Part shown: piece by piece, positions 7,685-17,554 of the stretch
Position numbering within the stretch: the first letter of the stretch is position 1
How the letters are laid out: the number at the start of each line of letters is the position of its first letter
DNA from: Thalassoroseus pseudoceratinae
GTDB taxonomy: Bacteria > Planctomycetota > Planctomycetia > Planctomycetales > Planctomycetaceae
Assembly: GCF_011634775.1 (NCBI RefSeq)
Contig: NZ_JAALXT010000009.1
Location: 145,093 to 209,092 of the forward strand
Length of the DNA: 64,000 nt
Reading direction: 5' to 3'
The notes under the pieces: generated by a model
Seen by the model: only the letters and a program-made list of their open reading frames with translations
The model's database searches: none
What the model was told of the DNA's origin: nothing
Made by a program: the position numbers and the translations under genes

Positions 7685-10303
7685 TTGAGCAATTGGTTCC
7701 GAATCACGCTCGTCATTGGAGTTGCATATCTCCACCCGGCTCTCGCTGCGGACATTGACCCACATTCCTTGAGTCTCGATCAACTTCGGGAAGTCGGACG
7801 GAAACAATCTCGGTTCCTGACCGAGCAATCGACGCGACCGACTGATCCGAAGGAATCCCTCGAGGCCAATCTATCGGACTATCAAAAGTTCATCGCCCCA
7901 GTTCTGCAGAAGCATTGCTTGGCGTGTCATGGACCGAAGCAATCTGAGGGACGCTTGCGGGTGGACAAATTGAATCCTGACTTGTTGACCGGCGACGATG
8001 TCGAGCGGTGGCGGGAAATCTATAACGTGCTCAGTAACTCGGAGATGCCACCGGATTACGAGCCCGATTATGCCTTGGCCGATACCGACCGCGGCCGCTT
8101 TGTCGATTGGCTCAGCAATGAAATTGACAAGGCCGCCCAAGTGCGACGCAACACGTCGCGGCATTCGTCGTTCCGTCGGATGACGAAATACGAATACGAT
8201 TACGCCCTGCAGGATCTGTTGGGTCTGCCGTTTTCGATGGCCGCGCGTCTGCCGCCGGAAACTGCATCGGAGGATGGCTTCAAGAACAGCTCGAACATGC
8301 TGCAGATGTCGGCGATGCAGTTTGAAACCTATCGCGAAATCGGGCTGAAAGCGCTGCAGCGGGCCACAGTTATCGGTGAGCGTCCGCAACCAGTGACTTA
8401 CGTCATTTCGATGCAAGAGGAGATGGAACGGGCACTGTCGGAGCCGAAGACCAAAGTCTTCCACCAAAACGATGCCAACTCTCGCAGCAATCGAAATCGG
8501 CAACATCTCTTCAATCGAGCAACGGGCAAAAGCATTCACTTTTCGGATACCAAGACGCTGCCGAGAACTGATGCGGTTGCCGACGAATCGTCTGACGTTT
8601 CCCCAGTAGTGCTCGTGTTGCCTCGTTCGAAGGAACTGAAAATCAATCTTGATCGGTTCTTGCCCGACGACGGAATCATGCGTGTTCGCATTCGTGCCGG
8701 TCGCACGACCTCAAACGATACAGAATACGCCGCCCTTCGATTGGGTTTCAGTGCCCACACGAGTAACAACGCGAATTTCTCGAATGTGATCAGCGAACGA
8801 GACATTCTCGTCACAGCGTCGGCGGATCAGCCGGAATTCATTCATTTCGACATCCCGTTAAGTGACATCCAACGAAATCCGTTCCGAAAACTAGATCGCC
8901 CGTTTCCACGGCGTGATGAATTCCTGCACATCCGCAATATTTCTAATGCACGGGGCGGAAAGACTCCGCTGCACGTCGTGATCGACCGGATCGAAGTCAT
9001 TGCCCCATTCTATGAGCAGTGGCCCCCAAAATCGCATACCGATATCTTTTTCCCAAGTGATCACGCGGCCGATGAAACCGCGTACGGTCGTGAAGTGCTG
9101 TCTCGATTTACGCGACGCGTCTGGCGACGACCCGTTACGACGGCGGAAGTGGATCGGTTGATGACGCTCTTCGAGGAGTATCGTCCCCAGTTCGACAACT
9201 TCGAAGAGGCCATGCTCGAAGTCTTGGCAACCGTGTTGGCGGCTCCCGAGTTTCTGTATCTCACATCCACATCCTCAGCGGAGCCGTCGGAGAAGACGCA
9301 TTCGATCAACGATTGGGAACTTGCCAGCCGACTTTCTTTCTTCCTTTGGTCAAGCATCCCCGATGACGAACTTCTGTCGGTCGCCGCGCAAGGAACGTTG
9401 AGTCAGCCCACGGTTTTGACGGCCCAGGTTGATCGCATGTTGGCGGATCCACGTTCCCGACGGTTTTTCGAGCACTTCACGCAACAGTGGCTAAGCTTGG
9501 ACGGGCTGAACAGTGCCACGCATATTACGGATGCCGATTTGAAAAACGCGATGCGGGAAGAACCGATCGCCTTCTTCGAACACGTTCTGAAGAATGATCG
9601 GTCTGCGATGGATTTTCTGCATGCGGACTATGTTGTCGTGAATGAGCGTTTGGCTCGGCACTATCGCATTCCCAATGTGTTCGGTCCGCATTTTCGTCAG
9701 GTTCCGGTGATGGCTCAGTCGAAACGCGGTGGAATTTTGACCGGGGCCGGGGTGCTTGCCATGAATTCCGACGGTCAAGATTCGCACCCACTTAAACGCG
9801 GCGTATGGATGCTCGAACGTGTGCTTCACGATCCTCCACCGCCACCACCACCCAATGTTCCTGAGGTCGATCTAACCGATCCAGAGATTCTCAAAATGAC
9901 GCTCAAAGAACGCATCGCAAATCACCGCAACCAAGCCGCATGTGTCTCCTGTCATTCAAGGATTGATCCGTGGGGCATCGTTTTCGAAAACTATGACGCA
10001 ATGGGGGCGTACCGGACACGGATCAAGGATCAGCCCGTCGATGCCACTTCGGAACTGTTCAACAAACAGGAGTTGGCAGGCATGGATGGTCTCAAACGAT
10101 ACTTGTTGATGGACCGACAAGATCAATTCGCCCGCGCCATCGTTCACAAACTGACTTCCTACGCACTCGGTCGACCGTTGTCATTCAGCGATCACACGGC
10201 CCTGGAAGACATCACGAAGCAGTTTCGTCGCCGGGGTGATCGCCTGCGACCTCTGATTGACTTAATCGTGCAAAATGAACTTTTCCGCAAAACACCGGAG
10301 TGA
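7685..10303 (+). CDS. DUF1592-type planctomycete cytochrome-like protein (PSCyt1/PSD3/PSD5/PSD4/PSCyt3/PSD2)
   Basis: The protein has 872 residues. It starts at TTG, preceded by GGAAAGAAG with good spacing, and begins with a signal peptide (residues ~1-21). Domains in order: PSCyt1 with a heme-binding C78-x-x-C-H82 motif; DUF1587 (~160-225, TKYEYDYALQDLLGL); a ~200-residue carbohydrate-binding-like beta region; DUF1595 (~475-535, FTRRVWRRP); DUF1592 (~545-680, ASRLSFFLWSSIPDDELL); a proline-rich linker (HDPPPPPPPNVP); DUF1588 with a second C753-x-x-C-H757 followed by RIDPWGI; and DUF1585 (LTSYALGRPL). Two heme c motifs predict an exported electron-transfer protein. The family is abundant in Planctomycetes and its exact reaction is unknown. 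It is the first gene of a four-gene operon; the next gene starts just past its stop. Confidence 0.92.
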   Translation: MSNWFRITLVIGVAYLHPALAADIDPHSLSLDQLREVGRKQSRFLTEQSTRPTDPKESLEANLSDYQKFIAPVLQKHCLACHGPKQSEGRLRVDKLNPDLLTGDDVERWREIYNVLSNSEMPPDYEPDYALADTDRGRFVDWLSNEIDKAAQVRRNTSRHSSFRRMTKYEYDYALQDLLGLPFSMAARLPPETASEDGFKNSSNMLQMSAMQFETYREIGLKALQRATVIGERPQPVTYVISMQEEMERALSEPKTKVFHQNDANSRSNRNRQHLFNRATGKSIHFSDTKTLPRTDAVADESSDVSPVVLVLPRSKELKINLDRFLPDDGIMRVRIRAGRTTSNDTEYAALRLGFSAHTSNNANFSNVISERDILVTASADQPEFIHFDIPLSDIQRNPFRKLDRPFPRRDEFLHIRNISNARGGKTPLHVVIDRIEVIAPFYEQWPPKSHTDIFFPSDHAADETAYGREVLSRFTRRVWRRPVTTAEVDRLMTLFEEYRPQFDNFEEAMLEVLATVLAAPEFLYLTSTSSAEPSEKTHSINDWELASRLSFFLWSSIPDDELLSVAAQGTLSQPTVLTAQVDRMLADPRSRRFFEHFTQQWLSLDGLNSATHITDADLKNAMREEPIAFFEHVLKNDRSAMDFLHADYVVVNERLARHYRIPNVFGPHFRQVPVMAQSKRGGILTGAGVLAMNSDGQDSHPLKRGVWMLERVLHDPPPPPPPNVPEVDLTDPEILKMTLKERIANHRNQAACVSCHSRIDPWGIVFENYDAMGAYRTRIKDQPVDATSELFNKQELAGMDGLKRYLLMDRQDQFARAIVHKLTSYALGRPLSFSDHTALEDITKQFRRRGDRLRPLIDLIVQNELFRKTPE

Positions 10304-10307
10304 AATC

Positions 10308-11705
10308 GTGTCTCGCAAATCCGTGTCATTGAGCCGTCGTCGATTTCTCTACGGAGCCGGCATCGCGTTGGCGTTGCCTCGTCTGGAATCGTTCGCTCGC
10401 GCCGAGTCCCATGCAAGCGAAGCCCCGAAGCGGTTCCTGAGTGTCTATCATCCCGACGGCGTTGGGTTGCCACTGAAATCGGATCCCGCTTGGAAAGATT
10501 GGAGTTGGTTTCCACGCGGTGGCGAACGAGATTTCCAACTGACGAAAGTACTCGACGTTCTGGAACCGTTGCGGAATGAGATCACAATTTATTCAGGGTT
10601 GTCTCACCCTGCAGTTCGTCAGGTCCACGGACATTCGAATGCCGACCAGTATTTGACCGGCGCGGCGACGGGCGGACACGGACCTTACAAGAACTCGGTT
10701 TCGGTTGATCAAGTCATTGCCGCTCATATCGGCGAGTTCACTCGTCATTCGTCGTTGGTGTTGTCAACGAACGGTGGGATCGGTGCGCCACGCGGAGCAC
10801 AAACGCAATCCTTCAATCACGAAGGCCGTCCTATTCCTGCGATGAACAAACCCAAGCAAATTTTCGACACGTTGTTCGTCGCCAGTAGTCAAGACGCGGC
10901 TGCGAAACTTGCCCGCAGTAAGAGTGCTTTAGACTTTCTGATTGATCACACTCGATCGTTGGGCCGCAAGCTTTCCAGTCACGATCGACAAACGTTGCAA
11001 CAATATCTCGACGCGGTTCGCGATACGGAATTGAAGCTGGCCAAAGCACAACAGTGGATTGACACTCCGCTGCCTCAGGTCGAAACCAGTCATCTGAACC
11101 TCGACGCCGATCCGACGGAGGCCAAACTCTACTTTGAAACCATGTACGAGTTGATTTACCTGGCGTTCCTCAGCGATTCCACCCGTGTGGCGACGTTTCA
11201 GCTGGGCCGGGAGAACGGTGAGGGACCGCACGACCTGTTATCGCTAGCAGTCGGTTTGCGGGGGGCACACGGTCTGACTCATGCCGTCAAACAGCCGAAT
11301 GGTTGGAAGAACCTTGGCACTTACAATCGGTACCAAGCCCAAGAGTTCGGCCGCTTCGTGGAGAAGTTGAAGAACACACCCGAGCCGAACGGCTCAGGGA
11401 CCATGCTCGACAACACCTTTGCCATGCATGGATCGGCTTCGAGCAGTTTCCATTTATCGCGAAACTATCCGATCATTTCGGCGGGCGGCAAGAACCTTGG
11501 TTTTAACAATGGACGATTCCTTAAATTCGGCACCGGCAACGAAGACAATCAAGCAGGAGCCGGGATCACCACCGATGCTGGCTGGCGTGGGAAGGTCGAG
11601 GTAGAAGAACTTCCACTCGCGCAGCTCTTCGTCACCGTGTTACAGCGATTCGGTATCGAAACGGACTCGTTCGCCGGTTACAAAGGAACCCTCGGACGCG
11701 TCTAA
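10308..11705 (+). CDS. DUF1552 protein, Tat-exported
   Basis: I choose GTG at 10308 because GGAG sits seven bases upstream, within the end of the previous gene, and because it places the twin-arginine motif near the N-terminus (S-R-R-R-F-L-Y-G, residues ~9-16). An upstream ATG at 10275 would overlap the preceding gene by 29 bases and add 11 unlikely residues. The mature 465-residue protein follows the DUF1552 pattern (RFLSVYHPDGV, a GLSHP-type stretch, 'HGSASSS' near the C-terminus), related to the alkaline-phosphatase-like DUF1501 group. DUF1552 genes nearly always follow DUF1592 genes, so the two products probably act together outside the cytoplasm. The reaction is unknown. Confidence 0.9.
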   Translation: MSRKSVSLSRRRFLYGAGIALALPRLESFARAESHASEAPKRFLSVYHPDGVGLPLKSDPAWKDWSWFPRGGERDFQLTKVLDVLEPLRNEITIYSGLSHPAVRQVHGHSNADQYLTGAATGGHGPYKNSVSVDQVIAAHIGEFTRHSSLVLSTNGGIGAPRGAQTQSFNHEGRPIPAMNKPKQIFDTLFVASSQDAAAKLARSKSALDFLIDHTRSLGRKLSSHDRQTLQQYLDAVRDTELKLAKAQQWIDTPLPQVETSHLNLDADPTEAKLYFETMYELIYLAFLSDSTRVATFQLGRENGEGPHDLLSLAVGLRGAHGLTHAVKQPNGWKNLGTYNRYQAQEFGRFVEKLKNTPEPNGSGTMLDNTFAMHGSASSSFHLSRNYPIISAGGKNLGFNNGRFLKFGTGNEDNQAGAGITTDAGWRGKVEVEELPLAQLFVTVLQRFGIETDSFAGYKGTLGRV

Positions 11706-11739
11706 CTTCCGATCAACCTTAATTGAAGAATCAATTCCT

Positions 11740-13641
11740 ATGGAGTCTGCACGTATCATGCGGTTACTGATGCTGATCGTCGGACTATCGCCTTGCGTCA
11801 CGAACGCGGCTGGCATCGACGGTGAGGCGACACGATTTGTCTCAAAGTACTGCGTCGATTGCCATACCGGAGAGGATGCTCATGGGCAGATTGATTTGCA
11901 GGCGATGTCGCAGGGCGATGTCGGGAAGTATTTCCGGGCATGGGAGGCTGTCGCCGAACGCCTGCATTCCCGCGAGATGCCACCCGAAGATCATCCGCAA
12001 CCAACTGAAGCGGAACGCTTGAAGTTTCTTGACTGGTACGAGCACACGCTGGTGAAATCGGTCAAACCGCAACCGGCTCTGCTTCGACCACGCCGACTGT
12101 GTGCGGTCGAATATCGTAACACGATGAGATCGCTATTCGGTTTTGATTTAGAAGTGGCCATCATCGAAGCCGAGCAAACGGTGGTGGAAAAATCGCTGGT
12201 GATGAAACTGCTGCCAACCGATCCACCGGGAAGGAGCGGTTTCTGTAACGATACCCATGCAGCACCATTGACGACGGTTTTGTGGGATCAATATTCGTAC
12301 CTGTCCGATACCGCCATCGCAGAGTTGTTCTCCCCCAAACGCCGGGATGTGCTGGAAGCGGTCGTGGGACCTGTCAGCACTGATGGAATCACGAAGGACC
12401 AAGCCGACCGACTAATTCGCTCCTTCGCAGATCGGGCCTTCCGCCGGCCGATCGAAGACGCGAAGTTTCGAGAGTTCACTCTATTTTCAGACAACGATAA
12501 CCTGGAATCGGCGACGAAATCCGTACTCAAACGGATCGTCATGTCCCCGCAATTTTTGTATCGCGGCTTCGGCGTCGACCGCGAGCAGACCGGTCGTCAA
12601 CAAGTCGACTCGTATGAGTTCGCCGAACGGTTGTCCTACTTCATCTGGGCCGACATGCCGGACGACGAACTCTTCACAGCCGCCGCAAGCAATCAACTTT
12701 CCACGCCCGAGCAAATCCGACAGCAGATCGATCGGATGATCGACTCACCGAAGTCAATCACGCTCGCAACAGATTTCGCGTATCAATGGTTGACGCTTGG
12801 CGAAGTCGAAAAGAACAACGTGCAGGTTCCACAAGCCGAAGCGTTACGGTCTCAGCCACGCGACTTTATGCACTATCTGTTCGTCGATGCCCGACCGTTG
12901 ATCGAATTGATCGACTCACGAACAACGTTCGCGAACCCGTACACACGTCGCTTCTATGGAGCAGACAGCAACCAATTGCCGCGGTATCGCAAGGCATCGG
13001 GAATCGAACGCGAGATTGTGGCCAATCAAAAAATCACGCTCGTCGAAACAGAGCATCGGGGGGGAATCCTCACAATGCCGGGCATTTTGGCGATGAATCG
13101 GGGACCGATTCTACGTGGCATCTGGGTCTTGGAGCGAATTCTTGGCGAACATTTACCGGAACCACCGCCAGACGTGGGTCAAGTACCGCCCGCCCCGCAA
13201 GGGAAAGAACTTTCATTCCGGCAACGATTCGAGCAGCATCGCAACAAGTCCGCCTGCGCCGTTTGCCACGACAGAATCGATCCGCTTGGCTTCGCATTTG
13301 AACGTTACACTGGTGCCAACTATCAAAGCCAACTTGATGTCGATACATCCGGTCGTCTCCCAAGTGGTGAAGAATTCGACGATTTCCAAGGGCTGAAACA
13401 GATCCTCGTCACATCGCAACGTCAACGAGTGATTCGGAACATCGTCGAGCGTACGCTATCCTACGCACTGTGCCGAAAACTCGAACTCTTCGATCGCCCG
13501 ACGGTCGATGCACTGACGGAAAAACTTCACCGGTCCAACGGCACCTATCGCGATCTCGTATTTGAAATCGCGATGAGTTTACCGTTCCGTGAAACCATCA
13601 TCGAAAACCGCCCCCCACAACAACAGGAATCGAAGCAATGA
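11740..13641 (+). CDS. Second DUF1592-type cytochrome-like protein, shorter form
   Basis: The protein has 633 residues, about 240 shorter than its paralogue at 7685. The signal peptide covers ~1-24 (LLMLIVGLSPCVTNAAG); an ATG at 11758 is an alternative start that leaves the signal intact. Heme motif C38-x-x-C-H42 (PSCyt1) is followed by a reduced DUF1587 (AVEYRNTMRSLFGFDL), DUF1595 (FADRAFRRPI), DUF1592 (AERLSYFIWADMPDDELF), the RGGILTMPGILAMN stretch, a proline linker, DUF1588 with C506-x-x-C-H510 and RIDPLGF, and DUF1585 (RTLSYALCRKL). The missing part is the beta-rich region between DUF1587 and DUF1595. It is the third gene of the operon, 34 bases after the first DUF1552 gene, and overlaps the next by four bases. 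Confidence 0.92.
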   Translation: MESARIMRLLMLIVGLSPCVTNAAGIDGEATRFVSKYCVDCHTGEDAHGQIDLQAMSQGDVGKYFRAWEAVAERLHSREMPPEDHPQPTEAERLKFLDWYEHTLVKSVKPQPALLRPRRLCAVEYRNTMRSLFGFDLEVAIIEAEQTVVEKSLVMKLLPTDPPGRSGFCNDTHAAPLTTVLWDQYSYLSDTAIAELFSPKRRDVLEAVVGPVSTDGITKDQADRLIRSFADRAFRRPIEDAKFREFTLFSDNDNLESATKSVLKRIVMSPQFLYRGFGVDREQTGRQQVDSYEFAERLSYFIWADMPDDELFTAAASNQLSTPEQIRQQIDRMIDSPKSITLATDFAYQWLTLGEVEKNNVQVPQAEALRSQPRDFMHYLFVDARPLIELIDSRTTFANPYTRRFYGADSNQLPRYRKASGIEREIVANQKITLVETEHRGGILTMPGILAMNRGPILRGIWVLERILGEHLPEPPPDVGQVPPAPQGKELSFRQRFEQHRNKSACAVCHDRIDPLGFAFERYTGANYQSQLDVDTSGRLPSGEEFDDFQGLKQILVTSQRQRVIRNIVERTLSYALCRKLELFDRPTVDALTEKLHRSNGTYRDLVFEIAMSLPFRETIIENRPPQQQESKQ

Positions 13642-15212
13642 CGACAAGACTCAATCGGCGAGCTTTCCTGCGGGGTGTTGGTGGCGCGACCTTGCCGTTG
13701 CCATTCCTGAATATGATGGAAGCCGATGCGAAAGAAGCCGGCGACGACAAACCTCCCATGCGGTTTCTCACGCTGTTCAAGCCTAACGGTGTGCATCCGC
13801 CGTCGTGGAACATCAGCGGCGGTACGGAAAACGATTTTCGAATGTCGCCGTTGATGCAGCCGTTCGCCAAGCACAAAGAGGATCTGCTAATCCTGGACAA
13901 TATGGGCGACTTTGGCTTCTCGTCGCATGCCAATTCCACTCGGCGATTCCTGTCTGGTCATCATCGCAACACTCGGACGGCGTCGGTCGACCAACATATC
14001 GCCGCGAAAATCGGCGGTGACACGCCACACCGATCGCTCGAACTCACAACAGAAGGGCTGTTCCCGAATCAAATCGGTTGTTCGTATATCTCCTACGATG
14101 AGAAAGGTGCGCCGATTCCACGGGAAAGCGATCCGCAACTTGTCTTCGATCGATTATTCCGAAATCCGCTCAGTCAACCCAAGCAGCGAACGGCGATGAT
14201 CGGCCTGCTTGACAGTGTGCGAGAAGACGCCCGCGCATTGAATCGGCAGGCTGGATCCGAAGACCGAGCCACGCTTGAACACTATCTTACCGTAGTTCGA
14301 GAAACGGAACGCCGACTCGAATCGATGAAGTCCCAATCACGGGACATCGATCTGACGGACCTTCAACGCCCTGAGAAACCATCCAATCTCAACGAGCAAG
14401 TCGAGTCGATGCTCGATTTAATTGCGCTCGCGTTGTGGACGGATTCGACTCGCTGTGCGACATACATGCTCGGCAATTCCAACAGCCGGATGATTTTTGA
14501 TTTCCTGGGAATCAAGAAGCAGCATCACTATCTGTCGCACTTCTTCCGCAATTTCAGCCGCGACAACTTGGAAAGTTTGTTAAAAATCAGTCTTTGGCAT
14601 ATGGAAAAATTCGACTACTTGCTCACGCGATTGAAGTCGTTCCAGAATCAGCACGGCACACTACTGGACAACACGCTCGTTCTGTTCGGGTCGGGCATGG
14701 GGCATAGTGACAATCATACCGTAACACGAATTCCTCTCATTCTAGCCGGTGGTCAAGGATTGATAAAAACCGGACGGTACGTGCGATTCGCCGAAAATCA
14801 GCCGCTCGCAAGATTGCATCTTTCACTGCTCGAAAAGTTCGGCATTGAAACCAAAGAGTACGCCCAATCCAGTACCTCTCTGGCTGGTCTCGACGGTTCC
14901 GATTTCTCGCCATGGAAGGAACGCCCGTTCGAGAGTTTTGTCAAGGTCACCGGCAACGAGATAACAGTTCGCGGTCGACTGCGGATGTCAGACAATTTGG
15001 ACGAAGCGAAGTTCTTCTATATCGATGTCGAAGGCAAACCGTCGGTGTTGCTCAAGCTGAGCTTCCAAGACTTTCACCGCTTCAACGTCGCCTACCATTG
15101 CGGAACGCCTGTGACGCTTGTCGGCACGGGGCACCCGGAGCAATTGCAGGTGACGAAAATTACGTCACTCGACTCACTGTTCGGTCATCGACCTGGAGAC
15201 GCCCCGGGTTAG
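13638..15212 (+). CDS. Second DUF1552 protein with extra C-terminal domain, Tat-exported
   Basis: It begins at the ATGA overlap with the preceding DUF1592 gene, so the two are translationally coupled. The N-terminus carries a twin-arginine signal (N-R-R-A-F-L-R-G, residues ~6-13). Residues ~30-425 match DUF1552 (RFLTLFKPNGVHPP, DNMGDFG, LDNTLVLFGSGMGHSDNH). After ~residue 425 there is an extension of about 95 residues (VKVTGNEITVRGRL through LQVTKITSLDSLFG) that its paralogue lacks; it reads as a small beta-rich domain. At 524 residues it is longer than usual for the family. It closes the operon. Confidence 0.9.
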   Translation: MTTRLNRRAFLRGVGGATLPLPFLNMMEADAKEAGDDKPPMRFLTLFKPNGVHPPSWNISGGTENDFRMSPLMQPFAKHKEDLLILDNMGDFGFSSHANSTRRFLSGHHRNTRTASVDQHIAAKIGGDTPHRSLELTTEGLFPNQIGCSYISYDEKGAPIPRESDPQLVFDRLFRNPLSQPKQRTAMIGLLDSVREDARALNRQAGSEDRATLEHYLTVVRETERRLESMKSQSRDIDLTDLQRPEKPSNLNEQVESMLDLIALALWTDSTRCATYMLGNSNSRMIFDFLGIKKQHHYLSHFFRNFSRDNLESLLKISLWHMEKFDYLLTRLKSFQNQHGTLLDNTLVLFGSGMGHSDNHTVTRIPLILAGGQGLIKTGRYVRFAENQPLARLHLSLLEKFGIETKEYAQSSTSLAGLDGSDFSPWKERPFESFVKVTGNEITVRGRLRMSDNLDEAKFFYIDVEGKPSVLLKLSFQDFHRFNVAYHCGTPVTLVGTGHPEQLQVTKITSLDSLFGHRPGDAPG

Positions 15213-15549
15213 TTCGACTTAAAGATTCCAACCATCGATCCCGACAATGGGCCATCAGTCGTTCATGCCAGAGCGATCCAATGCAATAGGCTCAAGGATT
15301 TGGTTCCAGAAGTGGAGATCGTCACCGTGCGTCCGCCGATTTGCAGGTTGTATTAATCGACTTTAAAGTCATAGAACACGATCATCAACGCTTGGGTCGT
15401 TCTGCCGATGAAAGTCGTTTATTACCGCATCTGGCAGCAAGACATCCAACCTATAACATATATGATCGACAAACTAGTTTTCGGTTAGACTCACGGTCCG
15501 ACACATTGAACTGGCCCACTGTCTTGGATGATGACTATTTGGAGCTGTT
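15213..15549. other. 337-base intergenic stretch, nothing recognised
   Basis: The region between the DUF1552 gene and the iduronate-sulfatase-like gene. It contains A/T-rich segments near 15450-15490 that could hold a promoter, but no clear -10/-35 pair, hairpin with T-run or gene was found. Confidence 0.35.
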
Positions 15550-16947
15550 ATGCGAACTCAACTTCATTTGATTAGAGAAGTGTCCAGATTTATTGAAGTC
15601 TTGCTTGTCGTCTTCGCTTTCATGTTGCCTCTCGTCGTAGTGTCGTCATCGTTTGCAGATCAACCGAATGTGTTGTTTATTTCTGTTGATGACTTGAACG
15701 ATTTCCCCACCTTTGCCAACCGCTACCCCGACGCCAAGACACCTCATATGGACCGACTAGCGGAGCGGGGCATGGTCTTTTCGAACGCGCATTGCCAATT
15801 TCCGCTTTGCGGGCCGTCTCGAGCGAGCGTGATGTCGGGCCTACTACCAGCAACACTTGGCTACGACGACCACATGAAGGACAAGCAACTCCAGCAACGT
15901 GCCCGCCAACTAGATACCGAGTTACTGCACAGTTACTTTGGGAACCACGGCTACAAAACGATGGCGGTGGGAAAGATTTGCCACAATCATGTGCCAAAGG
16001 GCAGTGTGGATGCATCGGGCGGACGAGGTGGCTTCCGATCAGGCACCGGAGCTCTGAAAAGAAACTGGCCACAAAATGGGACTAGCACGGACTGGGCCGC
16101 TGCACCAGATAGCGATGACAAACTACCGGACTTCCAGACTGCGACCTGGGCCGTATCACAACTCGAGGAGAAACACGACAAGCCGTTTTTCCTAATGGTC
16201 GGCTTCCTACGCCCCCATGTGCCGTGGTACGTGCCGCAGAAGTGGTTCGACCTCTATAACAAACATGAAATCACACTACCACCTTATCAAGAAGACGATC
16301 TGAATGACGTCCCGCAGAGTGCGAAAGACATTAGCATCTTGCCGCAAATGCCACGCACCGAATGGGCAATTGAGAACAATCAATGGCGAAACATCGTTCA
16401 CGCCTATCTTGCGTGCATTAGCTTTAGCGATCACCAAGTCGGTCGCGTACTGGAAGCGTTAGATCGAAGTCCATACAAGGACAACACGATTGTCGTGCTA
16501 TGGTCGGATCACGGCTATCATATGGGAGAGAAGAACACATTCCAGAAACAGTCGCTTTGGGAACGGTCGACGCACGTGCCGCTGGTCATTGCCGGGCCTG
16601 GGGTTGAAGGAGGACGTCGCTGCGATCGGATCGTCAGCCTGCTAGATCTCTATCCCACCCTCCTGGCCATGTGCGACTTGCCCCCGAATGAGACAAACGA
16701 AGGGCGTAGCCTAGTACCACTGTTAAAGAGACCGAATCAACCCTGGCCATACCCTACGATCGTGGGGTGGAAGAAAAATAGCTTTGCGATTCAGGACGAG
16801 CAGTATCGCTACATCCGTTACAACGACGGCAGCGAAGAGCTCTACGACAGCGTGAACGATCCCAATGAGTGGACCAATCTCGCCAGTAAAGCGGAACTGG
16901 CAAACGTCAAACAGCGAATGAAAACTCATATCCCCACCAAAGATTAG
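15550..16947 (+). CDS. Secreted sulfatase, iduronate-2-sulfatase-like
   Basis: The protein has 465 residues. The N-terminus has a hydrophobic signal (VLLVVFAFMLPLVVVSSSFA, cleavage near residue 37). Metal ligands are Asp47-Asp48 in ISVDDLND. The formylglycine site is C87-G-P-S-R91, within the standard C-x-P-x-R consensus. Further support comes from GKICHNH, FLRPHVPWYVP, VVLWSDHGYHMGEK and the C-terminal ELYDSVNDPNEWTNLA block. The 'GKICHN' and 'GFLRPHVP' combination is typical of the iduronate-2-sulfatase (S1_7) type. Expected role: removing 2-O-sulfate from uronic acids in sulfated polysaccharide. The Cys needs conversion by a formylglycine-generating enzyme, which is not encoded in this window. 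Confidence 0.92.
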   Translation: MRTQLHLIREVSRFIEVLLVVFAFMLPLVVVSSSFADQPNVLFISVDDLNDFPTFANRYPDAKTPHMDRLAERGMVFSNAHCQFPLCGPSRASVMSGLLPATLGYDDHMKDKQLQQRARQLDTELLHSYFGNHGYKTMAVGKICHNHVPKGSVDASGGRGGFRSGTGALKRNWPQNGTSTDWAAAPDSDDKLPDFQTATWAVSQLEEKHDKPFFLMVGFLRPHVPWYVPQKWFDLYNKHEITLPPYQEDDLNDVPQSAKDISILPQMPRTEWAIENNQWRNIVHAYLACISFSDHQVGRVLEALDRSPYKDNTIVVLWSDHGYHMGEKNTFQKQSLWERSTHVPLVIAGPGVEGGRRCDRIVSLLDLYPTLLAMCDLPPNETNEGRSLVPLLKRPNQPWPYPTIVGWKKNSFAIQDEQYRYIRYNDGSEELYDSVNDPNEWTNLASKAELANVKQRMKTHIPTKD

Positions 16948-17554
16948 GCGTTGGCCAAAGAGGGATTGTTGACCTGCCATTGCCGGTTTATCTAATTCCG
17001 AAAACGTCACCATAGCAGAAGATCAACCTGGACTCGTTAGAAAATAGTTCCAGCATGTTCCTGCTGATCGAGTTTGGCAAGGTCTTACATCTGCCGATGC
17101 CCTCGCTGCAAAGTCGATCCAAGTGCCACTATGGTATGACGATTCCGCAAAAGGCACGAGGGCTATTACAGTTCAGTGCCGACATTACCGCTGCCGCGGA
17201 CACAGGTTTTCCCGGAACTTGATTGCGAAGCCTTTCTCAGCCTGGAGATCATTCGGGCTGATTCTAAGTGCTTTGATCATGCTCTACATGACTTGATCAT
17301 CGAGCAACATGGCGAAAAACTTCTTCGTTGGGTGGTCGAACGGACGTTCGGCTGATTAGGACGCGTGTGTCCCAACACGAGATATCCATAGTTCCGTTAT
17401 GAAGTTTCAGACTCGTGCAATTCTCAGATGGCCTCTTAAATCGTGCTCCCGCAGTTTTATCGTTGTATTCAGATGAACAACTGCCAGGAGTGTGCTAGAT
17501 TTGGGCACTTGGTTCCAACTTTCCGTTTGACGACAGCATGCACATTGAGGCTGA
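16948..17554. other. 607-base gap between sulfatase and DUF4011 genes
   Basis: Apart from the transposase relic at 17165-17380 the stretch has no gene. It separates the sulfatase from the giant helicase-nuclease, consistent with that gene having arrived in a region used by mobile DNA (inference). Confidence 0.4.
17165..17380 (+). pseudogene. Decayed transposase C-terminus (IS5-like)
   Basis: One frame reads CFDHALHDLIIEQHGEKLL then RWVVERTFG, ends in a TGA at 17353 where a Trp codon is expected (WVVERTFGWL is the classic IS5-type C-terminus), and continues LGRV. Upstream, around 17080-17215, a second frame shows paired cysteines (CRCPRCK ... QCRHYRCRGHRF) like a transposase zinc ribbon, so at least one frameshift is present. 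No start codon and no terminal inverted repeats were found. It is a relic and cannot encode a working enzyme. Confidence 0.45.
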
